Assembly (NCBI RefSeq): GCF_037153985.1
Contig: NZ_JBBAYI010000006.1
Span: 186,001 to 250,000, forward strand
Length of the DNA stretch: 64,000 nucleotides
Source: Emticicia sp037153985
Lineage (GTDB): Bacteria; Bacteroidota; Bacteroidia; Cytophagales; Spirosomataceae
Reading direction: 5' to 3'
Positions 26,263 through 34,750 of the stretch are shown one piece after another; the stretch's first letter is position 1, and every line of letters starts with the position of its first letter. Below the pieces are notes generated by a model that was not told the DNA's origin, searched no databases, and saw only the letters and a program-made list of their open reading frames with translations. A program made the position numbers and the translations under genes.

Positions 26263-27628
26263 AGTTGCTAATACCCTCATCCAGAAACTTGATGAAGTCT
26301 TCTTTTGAGCTATAACCTATTGGCTGTTTCACAATTATTTTGCCGTTTGTATCTTCAATAACATAAAAAGGCTGGGCATTGTTATTATACTTGGTAATTT
26401 CAATGTCCATGTTTTTATCACCAATGGTTTCTTTCAATTCGTCGTCGTATTTCGATGTATATTGCTTTTCTTTTGGCAGTGCCTTTTTGTCATCAACATA
26501 TAAAGAAGCAATCACAAACTCATTTTTAAGCCTTTCAAGCACTTCAGGCTTAGGCCATACGTTCTCTTCCATTTTACGGCAGTTTGCGCAGGCATAACCC
26601 GTAAAATCGATAAACAAAGGCTTGTTTACTTCTTTGGCATACGCCAGGGCATCGTCATAATCGTAGAAACCCTGTAAATCGTGTGGCAAAGGGCGTAGTT
26701 TTGAGCCATCTATCGGAGCCGTATTCAGAGCTTTAGGCGGCAGTAAACCCGAAAGGATGCTTAACTCGCGGCCTTTTAAAAAACCTGAGGCCATATAGGC
26801 AGTAAACGCAAAAAACAATAATGCAAAAGCAATTCTCTGTACACTATATTTGGTAACCTTGTTGTCTTTAGGTAACCTGATAACCCCTAAAATATATAAG
26901 CCTACGGCAGCAAAAATAATTATCCAGATGCCTAAGAAAATATTACGTGAAATAAGGTTGAAATGGTAAGTTAAATCAATATTACTCAGGAATTTTAGTG
27001 CCAGCGCAAATTCCAGAATACCGAAAACGGCTTTCATCTCGTTCATCCAGCCCCCCGATTTAGGTAGGCTTTTCAGCCATTGCGGAAACAGGGCCAGAGA
27101 GGTAAAAACAATGGCAAATGGTAAGCCAAATGCCAGCATACCTACAAGGGGCCTCCAGACCTCGCCTTTGGCGGCTAAAATAAGCAAAGAGCCTACAAAC
27201 GGAACCGTACACGAGAACGAAACCACTACCAGCGTAAGTGCCATAAAGAAAATACCCAACAGCCCGCCTTTTTCTGACATCCTGTCAATATTATTAACAA
27301 CGTTGTATGGTAGCACAATCTCGAAGGCTCCTAATAAGGAAATCCCGAACAGAATGAAAATAATAAAGAATATAAGGTTAGGAACCCAGTGTGTGCTAAT
27401 AAAATTAAGAAACGGGGCCCCGAAAGCCATTGCTACCAAGCCTATAAGGGCAAACACAAACATGATAGAAAAACCATAAAATGCGGCTTTACGGGTACCT
27501 TGCGACTGCTTGGTAAAGAAACTGACAGTCATAGGCATTATTGGATAAATACAAGGCATGAAAATGGAGATAAAACCTGCCAGAAAAGCGGTCAGTAGAA
27601 ATCCAATAAGTGTATTACTTTCTTGCAT
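26252..27628 (-). CDS. dsbD: Short DsbD-type thiol:disulfide interchange protein
   Basis: Carries electrons from cytoplasmic thioredoxin to the periplasm. 458 aa: a CcdA/DsbD-beta membrane domain with the paired cysteines in FMPCIYPIMPMTVSFF and VVSFSCTVPFVGSLL, eight or so hydrophobic segments, and a C-terminal thioredoxin-like domain with the active site GYACANCRKME (C347, C350). The usual N-terminal periplasmic DsbD-alpha domain is missing: the ORF starts directly at the first membrane helix, and the 92 bp before it hold no such domain. It therefore probably hands electrons to separate periplasmic partners. Its 3' end overlaps aat by 11 bp. Confidence 0.87.
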   Translation of the reverse strand: MQESNTLIGFLLTAFLAGFISIFMPCIYPIMPMTVSFFTKQSQGTRKAAFYGFSIMFVFALIGLVAMAFGAPFLNFISTHWVPNLIFFIIFILFGISLLGAFEIVLPYNVVNNIDRMSEKGGLLGIFFMALTLVVVSFSCTVPFVGSLLILAAKGEVWRPLVGMLAFGLPFAIVFTSLALFPQWLKSLPKSGGWMNEMKAVFGILEFALALKFLSNIDLTYHFNLISRNIFLGIWIIIFAAVGLYILGVIRLPKDNKVTKYSVQRIAFALLFFAFTAYMASGFLKGRELSILSGLLPPKALNTAPIDGSKLRPLPHDLQGFYDYDDALAYAKEVNKPLFIDFTGYACANCRKMEENVWPKPEVLERLKNEFVIASLYVDDKKALPKEKQYTSKYDDELKETIGDKNMDIEITKYNNNAQPFYVIEDTNGKIIVKQPIGYSSKEDFIKFLDEGISNFRK

Positions 27629-27720
27629 AGGGTAGTTTGTTTCTGTGTACGTTATTTGGTAAACAAAAAACTGCCCGGAAATATTTCAAACCAAGCAGTT
27701 TTTACAAAAATTTTTCAAAA

Positions 27721-28164
27721 TCAGGCTTCTGTTTCAAGGATATTAACCTTCTGGATTTTATCTCCCTGACGAATCAAATCAACTATTTCGATGCCATCAA
27801 CAACTTTACCAAAACAAGTATGGTTGCGGTCGAGGTGTTGGGTATTAGAACGATTATGGCATATAAAGAACTGTGAACCACCAGTGTTGCGGCCTCTGTG
27901 CGCCATCGAAAGCACACCTCTGTCGTGGTATTGGTTATTACCTGTTAGTTCGCAAGGAATGCTATAACCCGGGCCACCTGCACCTGTTCCGGTTGGGTCA
28001 CCGCCCTGAATCATGAAATCAGGAATAACACGGTGGAATTTCAAGCCATCGTAAAATCCTTTTTTGGCTAGCGTCACAAAGTTGTTCACTGTAATAGGAG
28101 CATCGTTTTCATAGAACTCGATAAGCATTGTTCCCTTATCGGTAATCATTTCTGCTTTTAACAT
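27721..28164 (-). CDS. Cyclophilin-type peptidyl-prolyl isomerase
   Basis: 147 aa, single cyclophilin domain without signal peptide, so cytoplasmic. Catalytic arginine in FHRVIPDFMIQGGDPTGTG, then the SMAHRGRNTGGSQFFIC stretch (Gln and Phe of the active site) and LDRNHTCFGKVVDGIEIV. The active-site Trp found in eukaryotic enzymes is replaced by His (the LDRNHTCFG segment), common in bacterial ones. It accelerates proline cis-trans isomerisation in folding proteins. It lies 92 bp upstream of the dsbD-like gene on the same strand. Confidence 0.92.
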   Translation of the reverse strand: MLKAEMITDKGTMLIEFYENDAPITVNNFVTLAKKGFYDGLKFHRVIPDFMIQGGDPTGTGAGGPGYSIPCELTGNNQYHDRGVLSMAHRGRNTGGSQFFICHNRSNTQHLDRNHTCFGKVVDGIEIVDLIRQGDKIQKVNILETEA

Positions 28165-28222
28165 ATTTTTTTATCGTTACGGCGACCCGTTTGAAAATTT
28201 AACAATTGTATGAAATAAATTC

Positions 28223-29212
28223 TTAGCCTCCAATGGTAGTCATTGATTCCGAAACCAGATTTTTCCTTTTGTTTTCGGCCTCAAATCCGTCTTTTGCCCT
28301 GTTTTGTAAGGCATCATGGATTAATAACTTAATTTGTTCGTCAGAAAGTTTCTGACGCATAAAATCACGCACATTAAAAACGCCGTCGTCGTACAAACAG
28401 GTTTTAAAAACTCCTGTTGGGGTTACTCTGAGCCTGTTGCAAGTACCACAAAAAGTACGGCTGAAAGCAGCAATAACGCCAATATTGCCTTTAAAGTTCG
28501 GAATCTGATAATTATACGAAGTAGAAGTAGGCTCGTCAGGCAGCTTGTACATATCTGGGTATACCGAGCGAATCAGGTCTATGATACGCTTATAGCTCCA
28601 GAAATCCTGCAATTGTTCTGGCCTAAGGCCTGCGCCATTAAAGGGCATTTCTTCAATAAATCTTACAGATACGCGCTGCTTACGTGCCAGTTCAACCATC
28701 GATAAAATATCTTCGTCGTTTTTGCCCGACATCACCACGGTATTAACTTTAACCGGAATATCATGCGCTTGTAAAGCCTCTAATGTTTGCCATACCTGCC
28801 GAAACTCGTCGCGTCGGGTAATTTCAAAAAAACGCTGGCGGTCGAGCGAGTCAAGGCTGAGGTTAACCGAATGCACCCTCAGTTTTTTCAGTTCAGGTAC
28901 AAGAGGGGCCGTAAGCACGCCATTGGTTGTAATACTGATTTGATTGATGCCGTTTATTTCTGATAATTTCCACAGAAAAGGCATAATATCTTTTCTCAGA
29001 AAAGGCTCACCTCCGGTAATCCGAACTTTATTTACGCCCATTTCGGCCAGAATATTTACAAGGCGAATCATTTCTTCATAGCTCAACAAATGAGGTTTAG
29101 GCAAATACTGAATACCTTCTTGGGGCATACAATAAAAACAGCGCAGGTTACAGCGGTCTGTAACTGCTAACCTCAGGTAATTGATTGGTCTGCCATGATT
29201 ATCGATAAGCAT
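28223..29212 (-). CDS. moaA: GTP 3',8-cyclase MoaA
   Basis: Radical-SAM enzyme for the first step of molybdenum-cofactor synthesis. 329 aa with the N-terminal cluster CNLRCFYC (C21, C25, C28), the SAM-binding RITGGEPFLRKD, and the C-terminal GTP-binding cluster FCGTCNRLRVTPTGVFKTC. It ends in the conserved Gly-Gly (SMTTIGG) needed for activity. ATG start, full length. No other molybdenum-cofactor gene lies in the window, so the rest of the pathway must be elsewhere. Together with the cyclophilin and dsbD-like genes it forms a loose minus-strand run. Confidence 0.95.
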   Translation of the reverse strand: MLIDNHGRPINYLRLAVTDRCNLRCFYCMPQEGIQYLPKPHLLSYEEMIRLVNILAEMGVNKVRITGGEPFLRKDIMPFLWKLSEINGINQISITTNGVLTAPLVPELKKLRVHSVNLSLDSLDRQRFFEITRRDEFRQVWQTLEALQAHDIPVKVNTVVMSGKNDEDILSMVELARKQRVSVRFIEEMPFNGAGLRPEQLQDFWSYKRIIDLIRSVYPDMYKLPDEPTSTSYNYQIPNFKGNIGVIAAFSRTFCGTCNRLRVTPTGVFKTCLYDDGVFNVRDFMRQKLSDEQIKLLIHDALQNRAKDGFEAENKRKNLVSESMTTIGG

Positions 29213-29354
29213 AATGGAGCGTAAAAGATTCTGAAACGATTTAACATTATTTTAGCCGAATAAATTCGTCGAACCCGTTGCTAAAACAACAAATTTGGTT
29301 AGTAAAAGGATTTTTTTATTAAGTACTTTTTTAGTAAAACTACTCAGATTCCTA

Positions 29355-29392
29355 TAAAAAACAAAAGAGGCATAGGTATCTATGCCTCTTTT
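29355..29392 (-). terminator. Terminator of atpDC
   Basis: Perfect 13-bp stem AAAAGAGGCATAG/CTATGCCTCTTTT with GTAT loop, followed on the minus strand by GTTTTTTATAG. 17 bp past the atpC stop. Confidence 0.88.
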
Positions 29393-29408
29393 AATACTAT
29401 ATAAAAAT

Positions 29409-29651
29409 CTAGGCTACGGCTTCTGCCAGTACCAAGATATTATTTTTTACTACTTCTACTACACCACCATCTACTACAAATGTTTGTTTTTTACCATTTG
29501 TTTCAATCACCAAATCACCTTTGGCAAGTGTACTGACAATAGGAGCATGGTCTTTCAATACCTGAAAACGACCTTCGCTACCCGGAAAAGAAACAGAGTT
29601 TACTTCGCCAGTATATACTTTTTTGTCGGGGGTAATTATTTCTAAGTTCAT
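29409..29651 (-). CDS. atpC: F1-ATP synthase epsilon subunit, short form
   Basis: 80 aa. The whole protein is the N-terminal beta-sandwich of epsilon: NLEIITPDKKVYTGEVNSVS, FPGSEGRFQVLKDHAPIVS, LAKGDLVIE and VVDGGVVEVVKNNILVLAEA. The C-terminal two-helix domain, which inhibits ATP hydrolysis in many bacteria (about 50 more residues), is absent. The gene stops cleanly before a strong terminator, so this is a natural short form as seen in other Bacteroidetes rather than damage. It starts 2 bp after atpD and is surely translated from the same mRNA. Confidence 0.95.
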   Translation of the reverse strand: MNLEIITPDKKVYTGEVNSVSFPGSEGRFQVLKDHAPIVSTLAKGDLVIETNGKKQTFVVDGGVVEVVKNNILVLAEAVA

Positions 29652-29653
29652 TG

Positions 29654-31162
29654 TTATTGTTTATTCGCTTCTGCAATCAATTTTTCACCTTTCACAACGG
29701 CATCTTCAATAGTACCAACAAGGTTGAAGGCCGCTTCTGGAAGGTGGTCATAATCACCGTCCATGATTTGGTTAAAGCCTTTGATTGTATCGTTAATATC
29801 AACCAATACACCTTTCAAACCTGTAAACTGTTCTGCCACGAAGAATGGTTGTGACAAGAAACGTTGTACACGACGCGCACGCGATACAACCAGTTTATCT
29901 TCTTCTGATAACTCTTCCAGACCAAGAATGGCAATAATATCCTGAAGCTCTTTATAACGTTGTAAGATGTTTTTCACACGTTGTGCTGTATTATAGTGTG
30001 CATCACCTAATACTGAAGCTGCAAGAATACGTGAAGATGAATCAAGAGGGTCAACGGCAGGGTAAATACCTAACTCGGCAATTTTACGGCTCAATACCGT
30101 GGTAGCATCCAAGTGGGTAAAAGTTGTTGCAGGGGCAGGGTCAGTCAAGTCATCGGCAGGTACGTATACCGCTTGTACCGATGTGATTGAACCACGCTTT
30201 GTTGAGGCAATACGCTCTTGCATGTTACCCATTTCGGTTGCAAGGGTTGGTTGGTAACCTACCGCAGATGGCATACGACCTAAAAGGGCCGATACCTCTG
30301 AACCTGCTTGCGTAAAGCGGAAGATATTATCGATAAAGAAAAGAATATCACGTCCTTTGCCTTCGCCGTCACCGTCACGGAAGTGCTCAGCCACAGTAAG
30401 ACCCGACAACGCTACACGAGCGCGGGCTCCTGGAGGCTCATTCATCTGACCGAAGATAAACGTTGCCTGTGATTCTTTCAAGGCATCTTTATCTACTACG
30501 CTCAAATCCCAGCCACCTTCTTCCATTGAGTGTTTGAAAGCCTCACCGTATTTCACGATACCAGACTCAATCATCTCACGGAGTAGGTCATTTCCTTCAC
30601 GTGTACGCTCACCTACACCAGCAAATACCGAAAGACCTGAATATGCTTTTGCAATGTTATTAATCAACTCTTGAATCAATACGGTTTTACCTACACCCGC
30701 ACCACCAAACAAACCGATTTTACCACCTTTTACGTAAGGGGCTAACAAGTCAATTACTTTAATACCAGTAAAAAGAACTTCGGTTGAAGTTGCTAATTCT
30801 TCAAATTTCGGTGCCGCGCGGTGGATAGACATCCCCGGAGTGGTTACTTGCTCCAAACCGTCAATTGCTTCACCAACTACGTTAAACAAACGACCTTTGA
30901 TAGCATCACCAGTAGGCATTGTAATCGGTGTTCCTAAGTGTACTACATCCATGCCGCGTTGTAAACCTTCTGTTCCGTCCATTGCAATGGTACGTACGCG
31001 GTCTTCGCCAAGGTGTTGTTGTACTTCAAGGATAACTTTTTGACCATTTGCCTTTTCTACTGACAAAGCATCAAGAATAGGGGGGATAAACGAACCTTTT
31101 CCCTCAAAACTCACGTCAACCACGGGTCCGATAATCTGTGAGATTTTACCAATATTAGCCAT
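29654..31162 (-). CDS. atpD: F1-ATP synthase beta subunit
   Basis: Catalytic subunit of F1. 502 aa, standard length. Walker A GLFGGAGVGKTVLIQ (about residues 150-164), GERTREGNDL, the catalytic GEAFKHSMEEGG neighbourhood, Walker B RDILFFIDNIFRF, SALLGRMPSAVGYQPTL and the DELSEED-like loop GLEELSEEDK. The rest of the ATP synthase operon (alpha, gamma, delta and F0) is not in the window, so atpDC forms a separate unit, as is frequent in this phylum. A near-consensus Bacteroidetes promoter lies at 31238-31268. Confidence 0.97.
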   Translation of the reverse strand: MANIGKISQIIGPVVDVSFEGKGSFIPPILDALSVEKANGQKVILEVQQHLGEDRVRTIAMDGTEGLQRGMDVVHLGTPITMPTGDAIKGRLFNVVGEAIDGLEQVTTPGMSIHRAAPKFEELATSTEVLFTGIKVIDLLAPYVKGGKIGLFGGAGVGKTVLIQELINNIAKAYSGLSVFAGVGERTREGNDLLREMIESGIVKYGEAFKHSMEEGGWDLSVVDKDALKESQATFIFGQMNEPPGARARVALSGLTVAEHFRDGDGEGKGRDILFFIDNIFRFTQAGSEVSALLGRMPSAVGYQPTLATEMGNMQERIASTKRGSITSVQAVYVPADDLTDPAPATTFTHLDATTVLSRKIAELGIYPAVDPLDSSSRILAASVLGDAHYNTAQRVKNILQRYKELQDIIAILGLEELSEEDKLVVSRARRVQRFLSQPFFVAEQFTGLKGVLVDINDTIKGFNQIMDGDYDHLPEAAFNLVGTIEDAVVKGEKLIAEANKQ

Positions 31163-31237
31163 TTATGGAGTATTTTAAAATTTAGATACGTTGAAAGCGA
31201 GATGAGTAGTAAAACAGCAACATCCCGTTTTGGGACG

Positions 31238-31268
31238 CAAAATTAATACTTCTACTTTTGAAAAGCAA
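31238..31268 (-). promoter_or_regulatory. Promoter of atpDC with -33 and -7 boxes
   Basis: On the minus strand TTG (31266-31268), 20 nt, then TAATTTTG (31238-31245), the best match in the window to the Bacteroidetes consensus TTG-N19-TAnnTTTG. A GC dyad CATCCC/GGGACG at 31221-31237 covers the expected start of transcription. Confidence 0.7.
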
Positions 31269-31365
31269 AACTTGTGCAATAGATTTTGTATTTTTTTTAG
31301 ATGAACTACCCCGCCATGCCCTATACTATAATTATAGAGCCGAAGTTTTTTTATGATAAAACAAA

Positions 31366-31431
31366 GGTTTTTCTTTCCTAAACCCCCAACCTGTACGAAA
31401 CAAAAGAGGCTTATTTCAGGAAAGAAAAACC
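31366..31431. repeat. 14-bp perfect inverted repeat with 38-nt loop
   Basis: GGTTTTTCTTTCCT and its exact reverse complement AGGAAAGAAAAACC, between the end of the sugar-porter gene and the atpD promoter. A separate 12-bp palindrome CTATAATTATAG lies at 31326-31337. The long loop is unusual for a terminator. It could end sugar-porter transcripts or be a small RNA. No coding sequence is seen in 31163-31485. Confidence 0.55.
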
Positions 31432-31485
31432 TATTAAAACGAGATTAAAATATAACGTAAAAAAGGTAATACTTTTAACCGGATG

Positions 31486-32835
31486 TTATTTCCACCGTGC
31501 TTCAATATCCTCTAAGCTCATACCCTTGGTTTCAAAAACTACAAATTTGGCAAAAAGTAACCCTAGTAATACAACAAGCGTGTAAATGAAAAAGATACCG
31601 CCATTTGTACCTAACGAAGTGGCCGCCATAATAGGGAAGGTGTAAGCTACACAAAAATCGAACACCCAATGGTTGAAACTCCCCATACTTGAAGCAAAGC
31701 CTCTGATTTTTAATGGATAAATCTCCGAAATCAACAGCCAACCTAGTGGCCCCAAGCTAATGGCAAAAAAGATGATATAAACGTATATGCCACCAACCAA
31801 CATAAATTGTTGTACACTTGTGTTGAGCGAGTCTTTCAGGAAAAACGCCAACCCTACCGTTGATAAACAAATGGCTGTGCCAATTAGCCCCGTATAAAGC
31901 AAAGGCTTACGCCCCCATTTATCAAGTACCGCAATGGCCAGAACAGTAGCCAACGAGTTGGTTATGCCCACTCCAACAGTTGCCAGAGAGGCTTCATTGC
32001 CGTTCGGAAATACATTTTTGAAAATGTCGGTCGAGAAATAAATAATGGCATTAATACCTGAAAACTGCTGAATAAAGAAAATACCAACGGCAATAAACAG
32101 CGGAATCCGCAGGCGTTTGCTAAATAGCATTTTCCAGCTTGCCTTATTGTGCTTTTCGCTAGTGATAATTCTTTTGGTATTGGCTAGCTCGAGCGTTGCC
32201 TGTTCTGACGTACGCAGGCGATTCAGTACTGTAAGTGCTTCTGTTTCTCGTCCTTTGCTTATAAGCCAGCGTGGGCTTTCTGGCACAAATAACATTCCTA
32301 AAAACAGAATAGCTGCCGGCACAAACCCTGCCCAGAACATACTTCTCCAGCCATCGGCGTGCTCAGCAAAAAAATACCCAACCACATAAGAAAGTAAAAT
32401 GCCTATCGTAATAGCTAACTGAAAAAAAGTTACCAGTTGCCCTCGCATATTGGTAGGCGCAATTTCGGCTAAATATAACGGAACCGTAGAGGCCACAATG
32501 CCAATAGCTAGCCCTAAAAATAGCCGCCCAATAATAAGAAAAGTAATACTTGGGGCAACAGCAGTAATAACCGAGCCAATTATGAAAACAAGCGAAGCAA
32601 CAATGTTTATTTTCTTTCTGCCCAGAATATCGGTTAGCGGCCCACTAATAAAAGGACCAAGCGCACCGCCTGCCAATACAGCACCAACAATCCATCCTTC
32701 TATTTCCGGCCCAAAATGGAAGTGCGCTCTGAGTGACGGAAGGGCTACATTAATAACGCCGGTATCGAAACCAAATAAAAGGCCGCCAGTAGCAGCTACG
32801 GCAGCAATAAAATAAAGCAGGGTATTTTTGTTCAT
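31486..32835 (-). CDS. MFS sugar porter
   Basis: 449 aa from ATG 32835 (an in-frame start 11 codons earlier lacks family match). Twelve membrane segments with all sugar-porter signatures: GGLLFGFDTGVINVALP, DILGRKKIN, FLGLAIGIVASTVPLYLAEIAP, VPESPRWLISKGRE, FFIQQFSGINAIIYFS, LDKWGRKPLL, and the terminal FETKGMSLEDIE. Such proteins import hexoses or pentoses by proton symport. Close to XylE/GalP-type porters, but the exact sugar cannot be told. No sugar kinase or glycosidase is adjacent. Divergent from recF. Confidence 0.9.
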   Translation of the reverse strand: MNKNTLLYFIAAVAATGGLLFGFDTGVINVALPSLRAHFHFGPEIEGWIVGAVLAGGALGPFISGPLTDILGRKKINIVASLVFIIGSVITAVAPSITFLIIGRLFLGLAIGIVASTVPLYLAEIAPTNMRGQLVTFFQLAITIGILLSYVVGYFFAEHADGWRSMFWAGFVPAAILFLGMLFVPESPRWLISKGRETEALTVLNRLRTSEQATLELANTKRIITSEKHNKASWKMLFSKRLRIPLFIAVGIFFIQQFSGINAIIYFSTDIFKNVFPNGNEASLATVGVGITNSLATVLAIAVLDKWGRKPLLYTGLIGTAICLSTVGLAFFLKDSLNTSVQQFMLVGGIYVYIIFFAISLGPLGWLLISEIYPLKIRGFASSMGSFNHWVFDFCVAYTFPIMAATSLGTNGGIFFIYTLVVLLGLLFAKFVVFETKGMSLEDIEARWK

Positions 32836-32956
32836 AAATGTATAGGTTAAATATAAGTGTCGATACAAATAAACTAAATTTTCATGAAAATTGTGTAATT
32901 TCGTATCACGGATTGGTAATCCGTTAACACGGATATTTCTTATAGGAGCCAGCAGA

Positions 32957-34060
32957 ATGTTTTTAGAAAAAATCTATCTCTCTAATTTTAAAAATTATGA
33001 AGAAGCCAGCTACACTTTCTCTCCTGAAGTGAACTGTATCGTAGGCGAAAACGGGAGTGGAAAAACCAATCTGCTCGATGCCATCTACTTTCTGGCTCTA
33101 AGTAAAAGCGCCATTCATCACCAGGATGCCCATAATATTAATCATGATACCGAGTTTATGCTCGTCGATGGCATCTTCAAAAAAAACAACCGAACCCACC
33201 AGATTACCTGTTCCATCCAGCGGGGGCAACGTAAAATCCTGATGCACGAAAAAAAGCCATACGAGCGTATTTCTGATCATATCGGGCAGTTTCCTGTCGT
33301 ACTCATTGCACCCGATGACACCGAACTTATCAAAGAAGGAAGCGACGAAAGAAGACGTTTTTTTGACGGCGTGTTGTCACAGATGGATACCGAGTACCTA
33401 ACTGACTACCAACAATATAACCGTATTCTGGAACAAAGAAACGGCCTGCTGAAAATATTTGCAGAACGTAACTTTATTGATCAGGACTTGCTCGATACCT
33501 ACTCTGACCCGCTCGTGAAACTGGCTTTACGCATCTATAAACAACGAAGAAACTTTGTAGATACCTTCCTGCCTATCTTTAAAAAACACTATACCACAAT
33601 TAGTGAAGGGCGCGAAGAAGTAGAAATTATTTATGAATCCGAGGTTGCCAGTGGAGAGTTTCCACAGGAGTTTCGTCTGAATAGACAAACCGACGTAAGA
33701 GCCCAACGAACAACGAAAGGCATTCATAAAGACGATTATATATTTGAAATTGATACCTACCCCATCAAGAAATTCGGGTCACAGGGGCAACAGAAAGCGT
33801 TTGTCATGGCCCTAAGGCTGGCACAATTTGAAATGATAGAAAAACACAAAGAAGTAAAACCTATTTTACTGCTAGATGATATTTTTGATAAACTCGACGA
33901 CAGACGAATCAACAAACTCATCGAAAGTATTGATAATCATACGTTTGGTCAGGTATTTATAACTGATGCTCGCCCCGAGCGCACACAAAAAATACTCGAG
34001 AACGTAAAGGCCGAGGTAAAATACTTTAATATCAGTAATGAACACAAAACGGTTATATGA
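32957..34060 (+). CDS. recF: DNA replication and repair protein RecF
   Basis: SMC-like ATPase that loads RecA at gaps with RecO and RecR. 367 aa from ATG 32957: MFLEKIYLSNFKNYEEASY is the normal RecF N-terminus, so the in-frame start 22 codons earlier is rejected. Walker A CIVGENGSGKTNLLDAIYFL, the APDDTELIKEGSDERRRFFD region, GSQGQQKAFVMALRLAQ as ABC-type signature, and Walker B/D-loop PILLLDDIFDKLDDRR. The dnaA-dnaN-recF-gyrB arrangement found in many bacteria is not present here: it stands alone before rpsJ. Confidence 0.95.
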   Translation: MFLEKIYLSNFKNYEEASYTFSPEVNCIVGENGSGKTNLLDAIYFLALSKSAIHHQDAHNINHDTEFMLVDGIFKKNNRTHQITCSIQRGQRKILMHEKKPYERISDHIGQFPVVLIAPDDTELIKEGSDERRRFFDGVLSQMDTEYLTDYQQYNRILEQRNGLLKIFAERNFIDQDLLDTYSDPLVKLALRIYKQRRNFVDTFLPIFKKHYTTISEGREEVEIIYESEVASGEFPQEFRLNRQTDVRAQRTTKGIHKDDYIFEIDTYPIKKFGSQGQQKAFVMALRLAQFEMIEKHKEVKPILLLDDIFDKLDDRRINKLIESIDNHTFGQVFITDARPERTQKILENVKAEVKYFNISNEHKTVI

Positions 34061-34108
34061 AATTTCTCGTTTTTTTCATTTTCTTTCTTTTTTCTCCAAT
34101 TTTTTTCA

Positions 34109-34116
34109 TAATTTTG
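34109..34116 (+). promoter_or_regulatory. Probable -7 box of rpsJ
   Basis: TAATTTTG fits TAnnTTTG, within an identical 14-nt stretch also found before the aminotransferase gene. A pyrimidine-rich tract precedes it. Expected start of transcription is 34120-34123. Confidence 0.6.
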
Positions 34117-34121
34117 CACCC

Positions 34122-34146
34122 GCGTTGTGAAAACAACGCATTTTTT
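34122..34146 (+). promoter_or_regulatory. Hairpin plus U-run at the start of the rpsJ leader
   Basis: GCGTTGT, GAAA tetraloop (GNRA), ACAACGC, then ATTTTTT: a perfect 7-bp stem followed by a U-run, right at the expected transcript start. It could be an attenuator or a 5' stabilising hairpin. Confidence 0.55.
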
Positions 34147-34180
34147 GCCCCTTTTCTGAAGCAAATGGTTCTTTCGGAGG

Positions 34181-34205
34181 GGTTCATCTAAAAAAATTTT
34201 GAACC
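34181..34205 (+). promoter_or_regulatory. Hairpin abutting the rpsJ start codon
   Basis: GGTTCA (34181-34186) and TGAACC (34200-34205) form a 6-bp stem whose last base is one nucleotide before the ATG. There is no Shine-Dalgarno sequence beyond CGGAGGGG at 34175-34182, which the stem would partly cover. It may control initiation. Confidence 0.45.
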
Positions 34206-34206
34206 A

Positions 34207-34512
34207 ATGTCACAAAAAATCAGAATCAAATTAAAGTCATTTGACCACAATCTGGTGGACAAATCGGCAGAGAGAATTGTGAAGGCTGTAAAATCTACAG
34301 GAGCCGTTGTAAGCGGACCAATTCCGTTACCAACCCGTAAAGAAATCTTCACAGTATTGCGTTCTCCGCACGTTAACAAAAAATCACGTGAGCAGTTCCA
34401 ACTTTGTACTTACAAACGTCTCATCGACATCTACTCGGCTAGCCCGAAAACTGTTGATGCCCTGATGAAACTGGAATTACCAAGTGGTGTTGACGTAGAG
34501 ATTAAAGTGTAG
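34207..34512 (+). CDS. rpsJ: 30S ribosomal protein S10
   Basis: 101 aa, the normal length. IRIKLKSFDHNLVDKSAERIV, GPIPLPTRKEIFTVLRSPHV, SREQFQLCTYKRLIDIYSAS and the C-terminal LPSGVDVEIKV are diagnostic of S10, which also acts as NusE in antitermination. The gene is monocistronic here: it is followed by a terminator (34536) and pdhA, and preceded by recF, not by fusA/tuf or followed by rplC as in the usual str-S10 cluster. Whether a second rpsJ exists in the genome cannot be seen. Leader hairpins suggest individual regulation. Confidence 0.97.
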   Translation: MSQKIRIKLKSFDHNLVDKSAERIVKAVKSTGAVVSGPIPLPTRKEIFTVLRSPHVNKKSREQFQLCTYKRLIDIYSASPKTVDALMKLELPSGVDVEIKV

Positions 34513-34535
34513 TTATCTCTTAATTGATGCGATAG

Positions 34536-34564
34536 GCTCCTGATAACAATCAGGGGCTTTTTTT
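34536..34564 (+). terminator. Terminator of rpsJ
   Basis: 9-bp stem GCTCCTGAT/ATCAGGGGC (one G-T pair), AACA loop, then seven T. 23 bp after the rpsJ stop. Confidence 0.9.
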
Positions 34565-34693
34565 GTGCCCGTATGGTCTTGATACAAGTAATAAGTAGCA
34601 TATTTATAAAAATTTAATGTCATTATTCCCCTTAATTGCCTACATAAATCAATAGAATATCTCAATATTTTTCGTCGATAATGATTTAATTCA

Positions 34694-34701
34694 TAAATTT
34701 G
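34694..34701 (+). promoter_or_regulatory. Probable -7 box of pdhA
   Basis: TAAATTTG fits TAnnTTTG, 50 bp before the pdhA ATG. A weak TTCG-type -33 lies about 20 bp upstream. Confidence 0.45.
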
Positions 34702-34750
34702 CTACCCACTAAGCAAAAGAACATTTATAAATTTTAAGCAAAATAGATTC

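Noticed and set aside
32891..32956. Longer N-terminus for RecF
   Set aside because: RecF proteins begin with the short MFLEKIYLSNF-type strand, found exactly at ATG 32957.
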